A DNA stretch of 64,000 bases from CBDCNH01 sp965219015 (GTDB lineage: Bacteria; Pseudomonadota; Alphaproteobacteria; Rhodobacterales; Rhodobacteraceae), in contig CBDCNH010000013.1 in the NCBI GenBank assembly GCA_965219015.1, positions 558,001 to 622,000 of the forward strand. Reading direction: 5' to 3'. The position numbers and the translations under genes are program-made. Below are positions 16,484 to 26,056 of this stretch, piece after piece. Each line of letters starts with the position of its first letter. Position 1 is the first letter of the stretch. Under the pieces are notes generated by a model that was not told where the DNA came from, did no database searches, and saw nothing but the letters and a program-made list of their open reading frames with translations.

Positions 16484-17448
16484 TGCTGCTCGACGTCTCC
16501 GGCCTGACGGTCAGCTTCTCGACGCCGGACGGCGAGGTGAACGCGGTCAACGGCGTGAGCTTCGGCATCGACGCAGGCGAGACGCTCGCCATCGTCGGCG
16601 AGAGCGGCTCGGGCAAGAGCCAGACCGCTTTCGCCATCATGGGGCTCCTCGCGCGCAACGGCCGTGCGGGAGGCTCGGTCCGTCTCGACGGGCAGGAGCT
16701 CGTAGGCATGGCGCCGGCGGCGCTCAACAAGGTCCGCGCGCGGCAGGTCGCGATGGTGTTCCAGGATCCGATGACCTCGCTCAACCCCTACATGCGGGTG
16801 TCGTCGCAGATGGCCGAGGTGCTGCAGCTTCATCGCGGCATGGGCCGGGCGGCGGCGCGGGCGGAGTGCCTGCGCCTCCTCGATGCGGTGCGGATCCCCG
16901 ACGCGGCGGCGCGGCTCGACATGTACCCGCACGAGTTCTCGGGCGGGATGCGGCAGCGCATCATGATCGCGATGGCGCTCTCGGGCCAGCCGCGGCTCCT
17001 CATCGCCGACGAGCCGACGACGGCGCTCGACGTGACGGTGCAGGCGCAGATCCTCGATCTCCTGGGCGAGATCCGGCGCGACTTCGGGACGGCGGTGATC
17101 CTCATCACGCACGACCTCGGCATCGTCGCGGGCTTCGCCGAGCGGACGCTGGTGATGTACGGCGGGCGCATCCTCGAGACCGGGCCGACGGACGCGCTCT
17201 TCGCCCGGCCGACGCAGCCCTACACGCTGGGGCTGTTGCAGGCCGTGCCGCGGATCGACCGGGCCGATGCGAGGCTGCGGACCATCCCGGGCGAGCCGCC
17301 GGAGATGCTGGGGCTGCCGGCGGGCTGCCCGTTCGTGCCGCGCTGCGGCTGGGCGATGGAGGTCTGCGCGCGGACCATGCCGCCGCTCGAGCCGGACGGG
17401 CGCGGCCTCGCGCGCGCCTGCCACGCCGCCGCGGAGACGGTCGCGTGA
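16483..17448 (+). CDS. Oligopeptide-type ABC transporter ATP-binding protein, OppD-like
   Basis: ATPase of 321 residues from GTG 16483. Walker A is VGESGSGKSQTAF, the signature FSGGMRQRIMIAMAL, Walker B LLIADEPTTALDVTVQ, with switch His in LITHDLGIVAG. The C-terminal oligopeptide-family extension carries CPFVPRCGWAMEVCARTMPPL, whose Cys spacing can bind an Fe-S cluster in this family. It overlaps the OppF-like gene by four bases (GTGA). Confidence 0.94.
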   Translation: MLLDVSGLTVSFSTPDGEVNAVNGVSFGIDAGETLAIVGESGSGKSQTAFAIMGLLARNGRAGGSVRLDGQELVGMAPAALNKVRARQVAMVFQDPMTSLNPYMRVSSQMAEVLQLHRGMGRAAARAECLRLLDAVRIPDAAARLDMYPHEFSGGMRQRIMIAMALSGQPRLLIADEPTTALDVTVQAQILDLLGEIRRDFGTAVILITHDLGIVAGFAERTLVMYGGRILETGPTDALFARPTQPYTLGLLQAVPRIDRADARLRTIPGEPPEMLGLPAGCPFVPRCGWAMEVCARTMPPLEPDGRGLARACHAAAETVA

Positions 17449-18452
17449 CGCTGCTCGAGGTGGACGGTCTCGAGGTGACGTTCGACGTGCCCCGGCCCGG
17501 CGGCTGGCCCTGGACGCCGCCGCGGCACCTGCGCGCGGTCGCGGGCGTGTCGTTCCGGCTCGGGGCGGGCGAGACGCTCGGGATCGTCGGCGAGAGCGGG
17601 TCGGGCAAGTCCACGCTGGCGCGCGCGGTCGTCGGCACGCTGCCGGCCTCGGGCGGGCGGGTGCTCTGGCTCGGGCAGGACCTCGTCGGCATGGCGCCGG
17701 GGCCGCGACGCAAGCTCAGGCGCGACGTGCAGATGATCTTCCAGGATCCGCTGGCCGCGCTCAATCCCCGCATGACCGTGGGCGAGATCATCGCCGAGCC
17801 GCTGCGGACCCATGCGCCCGACCTGCCGCGCGCCGAGGTCCGCAAGCGTGTCGCCGCGCTGATGGAGCGCGTCGGGCTCCTGCCGAACCTCGCGTCGCGC
17901 TATCCGCACGAGTTCTCGGGCGGCCAGTGCCAGCGCATCGGCATCGCCCGCGCGCTGATCGTCGAGCCGAAGCTCGTCGTGTGCGACGAGCCGGTGTCGG
18001 CGCTCGACGTGTCGGTGCAGGCGCAGGTGGTGAACCTGCTGGCGGACCTCAAGCGCGATCTCGGCCTCGCGATGATCTTCATCGCGCACGACCTGAGCGT
18101 GGTGCGGCACATCTCGGACCGCATCCTCGTGATGTACCTCGGCCGGGTGATGGAGTTCGGGCCCGCGCCCGAGCTCGTCGCCGCCCCGGCGCATCCCTAC
18201 ACGCGGGCGCTCATCGCGTCGGTGCCGATCCCCGATCCGGTCGCCGAGCGCGCGCGGCACCGCCCGATCCTCGAGGGCGAGCTGCCGTCGCCGCTCCGCC
18301 CGCCGTCGGGATGCGTGTTCCGTACCCGCTGCCCGATCGCGCGCCCGGCCTGCGCCGGGGACGCGCCGCCGATGGTGGCCATCGCGCCCGGCCACCGCGC
18401 GGCCTGCCCCTACCATGCCGACGTCAGCGCGCCATCCGCAGCGTCAGGTTGA
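17445..18452 (+). CDS. Oligopeptide-type ABC transporter ATP-binding protein, OppF-like
   Basis: Second ATPase, 335 residues. Walker A VGESGSGKSTLAR, signature FSGGQCQRIGIARALIV, Walker B LVVCDEPVSALDVSVQ, and the Cys-containing C-terminal extension CVFRTRCPIARPACAGDAP. An N-terminal insertion (PRPGGWPWTPPRHLRAV) is common in OppF. The 3' end overlaps the convergent alkB gene by 29 bases. The operon therefore has all five importer subunits. Confidence 0.94.
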   Translation: MTLLEVDGLEVTFDVPRPGGWPWTPPRHLRAVAGVSFRLGAGETLGIVGESGSGKSTLARAVVGTLPASGGRVLWLGQDLVGMAPGPRRKLRRDVQMIFQDPLAALNPRMTVGEIIAEPLRTHAPDLPRAEVRKRVAALMERVGLLPNLASRYPHEFSGGQCQRIGIARALIVEPKLVVCDEPVSALDVSVQAQVVNLLADLKRDLGLAMIFIAHDLSVVRHISDRILVMYLGRVMEFGPAPELVAAPAHPYTRALIASVPIPDPVAERARHRPILEGELPSPLRPPSGCVFRTRCPIARPACAGDAPPMVAIAPGHRAACPYHADVSAPSAASG

Positions 18453-19038
18453 AGCGTCCTCCTTCGGCAAGGAGCGTCGACGAGCCGGGCCGGATGCGGT
18501 CGATGCCGTGGAACGCGAGGCGCGCGGCGCCGGCGAGGACCGCGACATCGCCGGAGCGGAGCCAGACCGAGCGCGTCGGCCCGCGTCGCCCGGCGGTGCC
18601 GACGCGGAAGAGCGCGTCGTCGCCGAGCGAGATCGACACCACGGGCCAGGCGAAGTCCGCCTCGTCGCGGTCCTGGTGCAGGCCCATCCGCGCGCCGGCG
18701 GCGTAGTGGTTCACGAGGCACGAGTCCGGTGCGTCGGCGAGCCCGGTGAAGCGGTGCCACACCGCCAGCACGGACGCGGGGATCGGCGGCCAGGGCGTGC
18801 CGTCGGGCCGGCTGTCGGCGTAGCGGTAGCCCGCGCGGTCCGTGACCCAGCCGACCTCGCCCGCGGCGCTCATGCGGACCGACATCGGGCGGCCGCCGGG
18901 GGTCACGGGCGTGGCGAGCGGGGCCGCGGCGAGCAGCGCGCGGATGGCGGCGAGCATCTCCGCCTGCGCGGCCGCGTCGAGCGCGCCGGGATGGATGCGG
19001 GCGCCCATCAGGTCGAGCCCGGATTCGTGCAAGGTCAT
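18424..19038 (-). CDS. alkB: AlkB-type alkylated-DNA dioxygenase
   Basis: Fe(II)/2-oxoglutarate dioxygenase that removes methyl groups from 1-meA and 3-meC in DNA or RNA by oxidative demethylation. The 204-residue product holds the iron ligands His121 and Asp123 in GLHQDRDE, a distal His in AFHGIDRI and the 2-oxoglutarate-binding Arg residues in GRFNLTLRMAR. The nucleotide-recognition lid is visible as the GYRYADSRPDGTPWPPIP segment. Start ATG 19038 is preferred over 19053 because GGGAGG lies eight bases upstream of it. Monocistronic, convergent with the peptide importer. Confidence 0.93.
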   Translation of the reverse strand: MTLHESGLDLMGARIHPGALDAAAQAEMLAAIRALLAAAPLATPVTPGGRPMSVRMSAAGEVGWVTDRAGYRYADSRPDGTPWPPIPASVLAVWHRFTGLADAPDSCLVNHYAAGARMGLHQDRDEADFAWPVVSISLGDDALFRVGTAGRRGPTRSVWLRSGDVAVLAGAARLAFHGIDRIRPGSSTLLAEGGRFNLTLRMAR

Positions 19039-19072
19039 GGCGCGGCCTCCCATTTTTGCCCGGCCCCGCCCG

Positions 19073-19101
19073 CTTGCGGCCCCGGAACCCCCTCCCTATA
19101 T
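19073..19101 (+). promoter_or_regulatory. RpoH-type heat-shock promoter of dnaKJ
   Basis: CTTG (19073-19076) followed after 18 bases by CCTATAT (19095-19101), agreeing with the alphaproteobacterial RpoH pattern CTTG-N17-CYTATNT except for one extra spacer base. It leaves a leader of about 115 bases before the dnaK ATG at 19224. Confidence 0.55.
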
Positions 19102-19223
19102 ACGCCCCGAAGCGCGGTCAGGCACGCCCGGAGCATTCCGGGGGCCGGGCCAGACAGGATCGGAGGCAGTCGCCGCTTTCGGGTCTGCACCTCCAGAACA
19201 TCGCCAGAAAGAGGGTGTACTAC

Positions 19224-21140
<1,917 letters not shown>

Positions 21141-21149
21141 GAACGCGGC

Positions 21150-21199
21150 GGAACCACTTCGGCCGGCCGGGGCACGCCCCCGGCCGGCCGCAATGTTCC
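21150..21199 (+). other. Strong hairpin between dnaK and dnaJ
   Basis: A 13-bp perfect stem, CGGCCGGCCGGGG (21160-21172) with CCCCGGCCGGCCG (21178-21190), loop of five bases, enclosed by an outer GGAAC (21150-21154)/GTTCC (21195-21199) pair. No T-run follows and the dnaJ ribosome site (GAGGGGAG) starts three bases later. This probably sets the dnaK:dnaJ ratio by attenuation, processing or mRNA protection. Confidence 0.7.
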
Positions 21200-21215
21200 T
21201 TGAGGGGAGCCAAGA

Positions 21216-22364
21216 ATGGCAAAGCGGGATTTCTACGAGGTGCTCGGCGTGCAGCGCGGCGCTTCGGCCGACGAGCTGAAGCGCGCCTACCGCCAGAAGG
21301 CCAAGGATCTGCACCCGGACCGCAACGCCTCGAACCCCAACGCGGAGTCGCAGTTCAAGGAGGTCAACGAGGCCTACGACACGCTGAAGGACGGCGACAA
21401 GAAGGCCGCCTACGACCGCTTCGGGCACGCGGCCTTCGAGGGCGGCATGGGCCAGCGGCCGGGCGGCGCGGGCGGCGGGCAGGGCGACTTCGCCTCGGCG
21501 TTCTCGGACGTGTTCGAGGATCTGTTCGGCGACTTCATGGGCGGCCAGCGGGGTGCTGCCGGCGGCCGGCAGCGCGCGTCGCGCGGATCGGACCTGCGCT
21601 ACAATCTCGGGATCAGCCTCGAGGACGCCTTCTCGGGCATCCACAAGACGATCAGCGTGCCCGCGTCGGTCGTCTGCGACACCTGCCACGGCACCGGCGC
21701 GGAAGGCGGCTCGGAGCCCGCGACCTGCCCGACCTGCGCCGGCATGGGCAAGGTCCGCGCGCAGCAGGGCTTCTTCACCGTCGAGCGCACCTGCCCGACC
21801 TGCGGCGGCATCGGCCAGATCATCAAGAACCCCTGCCGCGTCTGCGGCGGCGCGGGCCGCGTCGAGCGGGAACGCGCGCTGTCGGTCAACATCCCTGCCG
21901 GCGTCGAGACCGGCACCCGGATCAGGCTCACCGGCGAGGGCGAGGCGGGGCTGCGCGGCGGGCCGTCGGGCGATCTCTACATCTTCATCGAGGTCCGCGA
22001 GCACCCGCTCTTCCAGCGCGACGGCACGGCGCTCTTCTGCCGCGTGCCCGTCAGCATGGGCACGGCGGCGCTCGGCGGCGACATCGAGGTGCCGACCATC
22101 GACGGCGGCCGGAGCCGGGTGAAGGTGCCGGGCGGCAGCCAGACCGGCAAGCAGATGCGGCTCCGCGCCAAGGGGATGCCGGCGCTGAGGGGCGGCGGCA
22201 ACGGCGACATGATGATCGAGCTTGCCGTCGAGACGCCGGTGAACCTCACCTCGCGGCAGAAGGATCTGCTGCGCGAGTTCGAGAAGCTGAGCGAGGACAA
22301 CAACCCCGAAGGCTCGACGTTCTTCTCGAAGGTCAGGAGCTTCTGGGACGGGATGAAGGGCTGA
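21216..22364 (+). CDS. dnaJ: Co-chaperone DnaJ (Hsp40)
   Basis: Type I J-protein of 382 residues that stimulates DnaK ATPase. J domain 1-70 with HPD in KDLHPDRN; Gly/Phe-rich linker (FEGGMGQRPGGAGGG); four zinc motifs CDTCHGTG, CPTCAGMG, CPTCGGIG and CRVCGGAG at about 155-220; then the C-terminal substrate-binding beta domains. All eight zinc Cys are present. Co-transcribed with dnaK, subject to the intervening hairpin. Confidence 0.98.
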   Translation: MAKRDFYEVLGVQRGASADELKRAYRQKAKDLHPDRNASNPNAESQFKEVNEAYDTLKDGDKKAAYDRFGHAAFEGGMGQRPGGAGGGQGDFASAFSDVFEDLFGDFMGGQRGAAGGRQRASRGSDLRYNLGISLEDAFSGIHKTISVPASVVCDTCHGTGAEGGSEPATCPTCAGMGKVRAQQGFFTVERTCPTCGGIGQIIKNPCRVCGGAGRVERERALSVNIPAGVETGTRIRLTGEGEAGLRGGPSGDLYIFIEVREHPLFQRDGTALFCRVPVSMGTAALGGDIEVPTIDGGRSRVKVPGGSQTGKQMRLRAKGMPALRGGGNGDMMIELAVETPVNLTSRQKDLLREFEKLSEDNNPEGSTFFSKVRSFWDGMKG

Positions 22365-22367
22365 TCC

Positions 22368-23096
22368 TCACATCAGCGGCCGCTGGATCGGGACATCGAG
22401 CGGGATCCCGGCAAGTTCCTCGATCGCGCTCTCGCTCATGATGCGGAGCGTGCCCGCGGACCACGACACGATCTGGCGCGACCGGAGCCGGGCCAGCGTC
22501 TTGTTGGTGTGGACGAGCGAAAGCCCGAGCGCATCCGCGAGATCCTGCTGCCGGTAGGGCAGCGCGAACGTCATTCCCGTGGCGAGGCCCAGCGCACGGG
22601 CACGGCGGAAGAGCTTGGCGAAGGCCCAGGCGATGCGCTCGGCGGCCTCGCGCTGGCCGACGGTGGTCAGCGCCTCGCCGAGGAAGCTCTCTTCCATCGC
22701 CGCGAGCCAGGTCAGGTCAAACGCCCGGTCGGAGTGGTGACGGAAGAGGTCGTAGAGCTGCGAGCGGTTGAAGACGCAGAGCGTCATCGCGGTCGTCGCC
22801 TCGACGGAATGGCGCATCTCGCGCATCACGCCCGCCTGCAGGCCGATGAAATCGCCCGGCAGCACGAAGTTGACGACCTGACGCCGCCCGTCGAGATCGG
22901 TCTTGTAGCGCAGACCCATGCCGCGCAAGGCGGTGAAGAGCTGCGGGCTGTTGGAGCCTTCCATCAGGAGCGTGGTGCCGGCGTCGACCTGCAGCTCGCC
23001 GACCTTGAACCGATCCATGAAGTCCACTTCGTCGGCGGTGAGCGGCTTGAACACGGGATGCCGGCGCAGCGGACAGTGGCGGCAAGATATGCTCAT
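22368..23096 (-). CDS. Crp/Fnr family transcriptional regulator
   Basis: DNA-binding regulator of 242 residues: a cyclic-nucleotide-binding-like beta-barrel (about 20-130, with VNFVLPGDFIGLQAG), a dimer helix, and a winged helix (about 155-225) whose recognition helix lies in YRQQDLADALGLSLVHTNKTLARLRS. The N-terminus MSISCRHCPLRRHPVF carries a C-x2-C-P-L-R motif common in alphaproteobacterial Crp/Fnr proteins. Only one more Cys (in TLCVF) is obvious, so a full FNR 4Fe-4S cluster is doubtful. Convergent with dnaJ, stops three bases apart. Targets unknown. Confidence 0.9.
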   Translation of the reverse strand: MSISCRHCPLRRHPVFKPLTADEVDFMDRFKVGELQVDAGTTLLMEGSNSPQLFTALRGMGLRYKTDLDGRRQVVNFVLPGDFIGLQAGVMREMRHSVEATTAMTLCVFNRSQLYDLFRHHSDRAFDLTWLAAMEESFLGEALTTVGQREAAERIAWAFAKLFRRARALGLATGMTFALPYRQQDLADALGLSLVHTNKTLARLRSRQIVSWSAGTLRIMSESAIEELAGIPLDVPIQRPLM

Positions 23097-23194
23097 CGCC
23101 GCATGTCACAGGTTAATGCGCGCGCGTCCGCTCGCAGGCAATGTTTCCCGGGCCGATTCGTCTCGGGTCTGGAGCCAATGCCGTGGGCCATCGC

Positions 23195-23587
23195 ATGATC
23201 GATCTCGACCGGGACAGCGACGCGACCTGCGCCTTCGTGGTCGTCGAGCCGAACCCCGTGTTTCGCAGGGACATATGCGAGGCCCTGCGCGAGCTCGGTC
23301 CGGCCTGGACGATCGCGGCGGGGGCCACGCTGGACGAGGTGTCGGGCGTGGCCTCGCTTTTGACCAACATCGTCGCGGTCTTCGTCAGCGCGGTGCCGGG
23401 CGAGGCGATGCGCGCCGCCATCGCCGAACATTTTGGCGTCACGCATGCCCGCATCGTCGTGGTGACCGGTTTCGGAACCGAGGCGGAGATCCACGCGCAG
23501 GGGTGGCATCACCTCGCGCAGCCGTTCACGACCGCGGCGGTGCACATGCTCGTCACGACCCTTCTCGCGGCGCGCGTCCGCCCCTGA
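23195..23587 (+). CDS. Degenerate response-regulator receiver (pseudo-receiver)
   Basis: About 130 residues from ATG 23195 (ATG 23141 is in frame upstream). The fold of a CheY receiver is traceable: FVVVEPNPVFRRDICEAL (beta1-alpha1), NIVAVFVSAVPGEAMRA (beta3 region), RIVVVTGFGTEAEIHAQG (beta4) and HHLAQPFTTAAVHMLVTTLL (beta5-alpha5). The acidic pair at beta1 is reduced to one Glu, the phosphoacceptor Asp at the end of beta3 is absent (AVFVSAVPG), and the beta5 Lys of the usual KPF is Gln (AQPF). It cannot be phosphorylated in the usual way. No output domain. Its 3' end overlaps the convergent gene at 23553 by 35 bases. Confidence 0.65.
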   Translation: MIDLDRDSDATCAFVVVEPNPVFRRDICEALRELGPAWTIAAGATLDEVSGVASLLTNIVAVFVSAVPGEAMRAAIAEHFGVTHARIVVVTGFGTEAEIHAQGWHHLAQPFTTAAVHMLVTTLLAARVRP

Positions 23588-23903
23588 CGCGGCGCCCCAT
23601 GTCGAGCCCGGCGAAGAAGGCGTCCTGCAGCGGAGGCGACGGCGGCGGCGCGGGCGGCAGCGGGACGCGGCGCTTCTGGCGCCGTGCTCCGAGCGTCCCC
23701 AGTCCGACGAGGACCAGCGCCAGCACGCAGTAGCCGGCACCGACTGCGGCGGACGCGAAGACCGGGCCGCGCATCGTCGCGAGCCGCGACCAGCCGGCGG
23801 CGGTCAGAAACGCCACTCCCACCCCGATGCAGAGGCCGGCCAGGCCGAACAGAACCGCCGCGCGCGCCGCGTCGGCCGCGGCGCGCTTCACGTCGCCGAG
23901 CAT
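23553..23903 (-). CDS. Small membrane protein, holin-X/YqjE-like
   Basis: Product of 116 residues from ATG 23903 (a longer form from 23948 overlaps the upstream gene). It has a short amphipathic start (MLGDVKRAAADAARAAVL), two hydrophobic helices (FGLAGLCIGVGVAFLTAAGW and FASAAVGAGYCVLALVLVGLGTL) separated by about 12 residues, and a cytoplasmic tail rich in Arg and Pro. Such two-helix proteins (YqjE / Actinobacterial holin-X superfamily) are typically encoded after a DUF883 gene, as here. It is the second gene of a two-gene unit with the DUF883 gene. Confidence 0.65.
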   Translation of the reverse strand: MLGDVKRAAADAARAAVLFGLAGLCIGVGVAFLTAAGWSRLATMRGPVFASAAVGAGYCVLALVLVGLGTLGARRQKRRVPLPPAPPPSPPLQDAFFAGLDMGRRVRGGRAPREGS

Positions 23904-23910
23904 CCGGGCG

Positions 23911-24243
23911 TCACTTCCGCGCCGTGAGGAGCCCGAAGAGGAAGCCAAGCGCCGCGACGATGCCCATCGCCGCCGCAGGCTGGCGCCGGATCAGCGCGCC
24001 CGCCTCCTCGCTGAGATCGAGAGCCTGATCCTGCAAGCGGCCGAGCTCGTCGCTGGCGCGGTTCCGCAGCGCCGTCGCTTCCGACCGGATCGAGTCGGCC
24101 GCCTCCCGGCCCTTGATCTTGCCGAGCGCCCCGATCGTGTCGGTGATGGCGCGGATGTCGTCGCGCAGCGCCGCGATCTGCTCCTGAAGCTCGGCGGTCG
24201 TCACGTCGTCTTTGATGGCGTTGATGTCGGTCGCGCGGACCAT
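23911..24243 (-). CDS. DUF883 family (ElaB/YqjD-like) membrane-anchored protein
   Basis: Product of 110 residues from ATG 24243. Residues 8-85 form a long amphipathic helix (DDVTTAELQEQIAALRDDIR to LGRLQDQALDLSEEAG), and the C-terminus is one membrane segment (AAAMGIVAALGFLFGLLTARK) with the Arg-rich 'RRQPAAA' entry typical of YqjD/ElaB, which tether to the inner membrane and bind ribosomes in enterobacteria. Members are usually stationary-phase or stress induced, consistent with its place beside phyR. No clear EcfG promoter was found for it. Confidence 0.8.
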   Translation of the reverse strand: MVRATDINAIKDDVTTAELQEQIAALRDDIRAITDTIGALGKIKGREAADSIRSEATALRNRASDELGRLQDQALDLSEEAGALIRRQPAAAMGIVAALGFLFGLLTARK

Positions 24244-24307
24244 GCGATCTTCCTCATGTCTCGGCGCCCCTTCCCCGGAACGCCAAGACATTGAACGCCC
24301 AGAGGCT

Positions 24308-25120
24308 TCAGGCCGCAAGCGTTTCCGTCGAACTGAAGAACATCGCCTGGCTCACTGCCGAGCGCACCTGCTCCTCGGTGTAGGGCTTGGCGATGAGGAA
24401 CGCGGGCTCGGGCCGTTCGCCGGTAAGGAGCCGCCGCGGGAAGGCGGTGATGAAGATCACCGGGATATCGCCGAGAGCGTCGACGATCTCGTTGACGGCA
24501 TCGATCCCCGATGAGTTGTCGGCAAGCTGGATGTCGGCAAGGATGAGGTTCGGGCGCTCCTTGCGGCTGAGCTCGATCGCGGCATCGCGCGTCCGAGCGA
24601 CACCGGTGACGCGGTGGCCCATCGCGCCCACGATCGACTGGATGTCCATCGCGATGATCGCCTCGTCCTCGATGATCATCACCTTGCCGAGAACGGTCGC
24701 TTCCATCTCGCGCAGGGCGATCTCGAAAAGCTCTTCGGCCTCGCCGGCGGAGCATTGCATGATCTCGCCGATCTCGTCGAAGCGGAACTCCTCGATGGTG
24801 CGGAGAAGAAGCGCCTCCCGGGTGTTCTTGGTCAGGTGGCTGAGGTGGACGAGCGCGCGGCTCTCGAGCGACCCGCTGTCGCCTTCCGCGACCGGCGCCC
24901 CGGCCGAAGACCAGATCATATGGAAGGCACGGAAGAGCGCCGCCCTCGGCGACAGCGTGAGGTCAAAAATCTCGCGCTCGGCCAGGATCGCCTCCAGCGT
25001 CGCGGCGGCGTAATGGTCCCCCGTCGTCTGGCTGCCGGTGATGGCGCGCGCATAGCGACGCAGGTAGGGAAGCTGCTCGCCGATCATGACAGAAAGATCG
25101 GCGGACGAGGCGTCGTTCAT
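24308..25120 (-). CDS. phyR: General stress response regulator PhyR
   Basis: Anti-anti-sigma response regulator of 270 residues. The N-terminal half (1-130) mimics an ECF sigma factor (PYLRRYARAITGSQTTGDHY; SHLTKNTREALLLRTIEEFRFDEIGEIM) and binds NepR once the C-terminal receiver is phosphorylated. The receiver (about 145-260) has the acidic pocket VMIIEDEAIIAMD, phosphoacceptor Asp in LILADIQLAD and Lys in LIAKPYTEEQ, with ITAFPRRLLTGE in place of the usual beta4 region. Start ATG 25120; a GTG two codons upstream is possible. Divergent from nepR-ecfG, with an EcfG-type promoter directed toward phyR. Confidence 0.96.
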   Translation of the reverse strand: MNDASSADLSVMIGEQLPYLRRYARAITGSQTTGDHYAAATLEAILAEREIFDLTLSPRAALFRAFHMIWSSAGAPVAEGDSGSLESRALVHLSHLTKNTREALLLRTIEEFRFDEIGEIMQCSAGEAEELFEIALREMEATVLGKVMIIEDEAIIAMDIQSIVGAMGHRVTGVARTRDAAIELSRKERPNLILADIQLADNSSGIDAVNEIVDALGDIPVIFITAFPRRLLTGERPEPAFLIAKPYTEEQVRSAVSQAMFFSSTETLAA

Positions 25121-25157
25121 GGGCACTCCGGAAAACTTTGGACGATCATGGGAACCG

Positions 25158-25183
25158 AACGCTGGCGCCGTTTCTTAAGTTCC
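25158..25183 (-). promoter_or_regulatory. EcfG-type promoter of phyR
   Basis: On the minus strand GGAAC (25183-25179), 17 bases, CGTT (25161-25158), followed 37 bases later by the phyR ATG. This is an exact match to the alphaproteobacterial general-stress consensus GGAAC-N16/17-CGTT, so phyR is probably self-amplified by EcfG. Confidence 0.75.
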
Positions 25184-25225
25184 GAAATAGTTGAGTTCGG
25201 CGGCCGAGAATGGTGCATGTGATCT

Positions 25226-25423
25226 ATGAGCAAGGACAAGTCTCTGCCGAAAGACAAGTCTTTGCCGGACGATAGCCTGGCGCGGGGGGCAACAAGGTCT
25301 ACCCTCGAGCAGCAGATCGACGAGAACCTTCGCAAGGTTTACCAGCAATCGCTTGACGAATCCGTCCCGGAAAAGTTTGAGGAACTTCTGAGGAAGTTGC
25401 GCCAGCAGGACGGTCGTACGTGA
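25226..25423 (+). CDS. nepR: Anti-sigma factor NepR
   Basis: Small protein of 65 residues that sequesters EcfG until PhyR~P removes it. The N-terminal 24 residues are low complexity (KDKSLPKDKSLPDDSL, an internal repeat); the conserved NepR helices follow: LEQQIDENLRKVYQQSLDES and VPEKFEELLRKLRQ. The stop overlaps the ecfG start (GTGA), the standard arrangement of this locus. The tandem KDKSLP repeat is not part of the conserved domain. Confidence 0.93.
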   Translation: MSKDKSLPKDKSLPDDSLARGATRSTLEQQIDENLRKVYQQSLDESVPEKFEELLRKLRQQDGRT

Positions 25424-25974
25424 CGCTCCACCCCAAGGACGAACTGGTCGAGCATCTGTCGGCCTTGCGGGCGTTTGCGCTCAGCCTGACACGCAACGGA
25501 GCAGCGGCGGACGACCTGGTGCAGGACACCATCGTCAAGGCGTGGACGCATATCGATGGGTTCACGCAGGGCACCAATCTCCGAGCATGGCTCTTCACCA
25601 TCCTGCGGAACACGTTCTATTCCGACCGGCGCAAGGCCAAGCGGGAGGTGCCGGACACCGACGGTCTTTTTGCCGCGCGGCTGTCGCAGAAGCCCGATCA
25701 TGACGGCCGGCTCGCGCTTGCGGATTTTCGCGCGGCCTTCGAGCAGCTTGGCGACGAGCAGCGCGAGGCGCTGATCCTGGTGGGTGCATCGGGGTTTTCG
25801 TACGAAGAGGCGGCCGGCATGTGCAACTGCGCGGTCGGCACCATCAAGAGCCGCGCCAACCGGGGCCGCAAGCGGCTGGCCGAGCTGCTGAGCCTCGTCG
25901 AGGGGGAGGAACTCGAGATGACGGACGCCGCGACGATGGCCGTGATCTCGGCGAACTCGCACACCGCTGGATAA
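25420..25974 (+). CDS. ecfG: ECF sigma factor EcfG (general stress response)
   Basis: RNA polymerase sigma factor of 184 residues, GTG start within the nepR stop. Region 2 is ALRAFALSLTRNGAAADDLVQDTIVKAWTH with the DLVQDT core, and NLRAWLFTILRNTFYSDRRKAK binds the -10 element. Region 4 (about 105-165), LGDEQREALILVGASGFSYEEAA then VGTIKSRANRGRKRLAELL, binds GGAAC. It should direct the promoters listed at 25158, 28386 and 29497. Confidence 0.96.
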   Translation: MTLHPKDELVEHLSALRAFALSLTRNGAAADDLVQDTIVKAWTHIDGFTQGTNLRAWLFTILRNTFYSDRRKAKREVPDTDGLFAARLSQKPDHDGRLALADFRAAFEQLGDEQREALILVGASGFSYEEAAGMCNCAVGTIKSRANRGRKRLAELLSLVEGEELEMTDAATMAVISANSHTAG

Positions 25975-26056
25975 GGCTCCGCCGCGCCGTCCTGCCGGGA
26001 TCGCCGGCTCGCGCGACCTGCACCGGACGTTCGACGGCCTCGGGTTCCGGCTTGCG

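Noticed and set aside
21160..21190. Rho-independent terminator after dnaK
   Set aside because: The stem is very strong, but it is followed by CAATGTTCC and the dnaJ ribosome site rather than a T-run, so it is listed as a hairpin of other function.
22368..23096. An oxygen-sensing FNR with a 4Fe-4S cluster
   Set aside because: Only two N-terminal Cys and one internal Cys are evident, and their spacing does not match FNR; the gene is left as Crp/Fnr family.
24243..24330. EcfG promoter for the DUF883 gene
   Set aside because: The nearest GGAAA-like and CGTT elements are more than 20 bases apart; no acceptable match was found.
25151..25172. EcfG promoter directed to nepR on the + strand (GGAAC at 25151, CGTT at 25169)
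   Set aside because: The spacer is only 13 bases, too short for this sigma factor; the minus-strand site overlapping it has the correct 17 bases.
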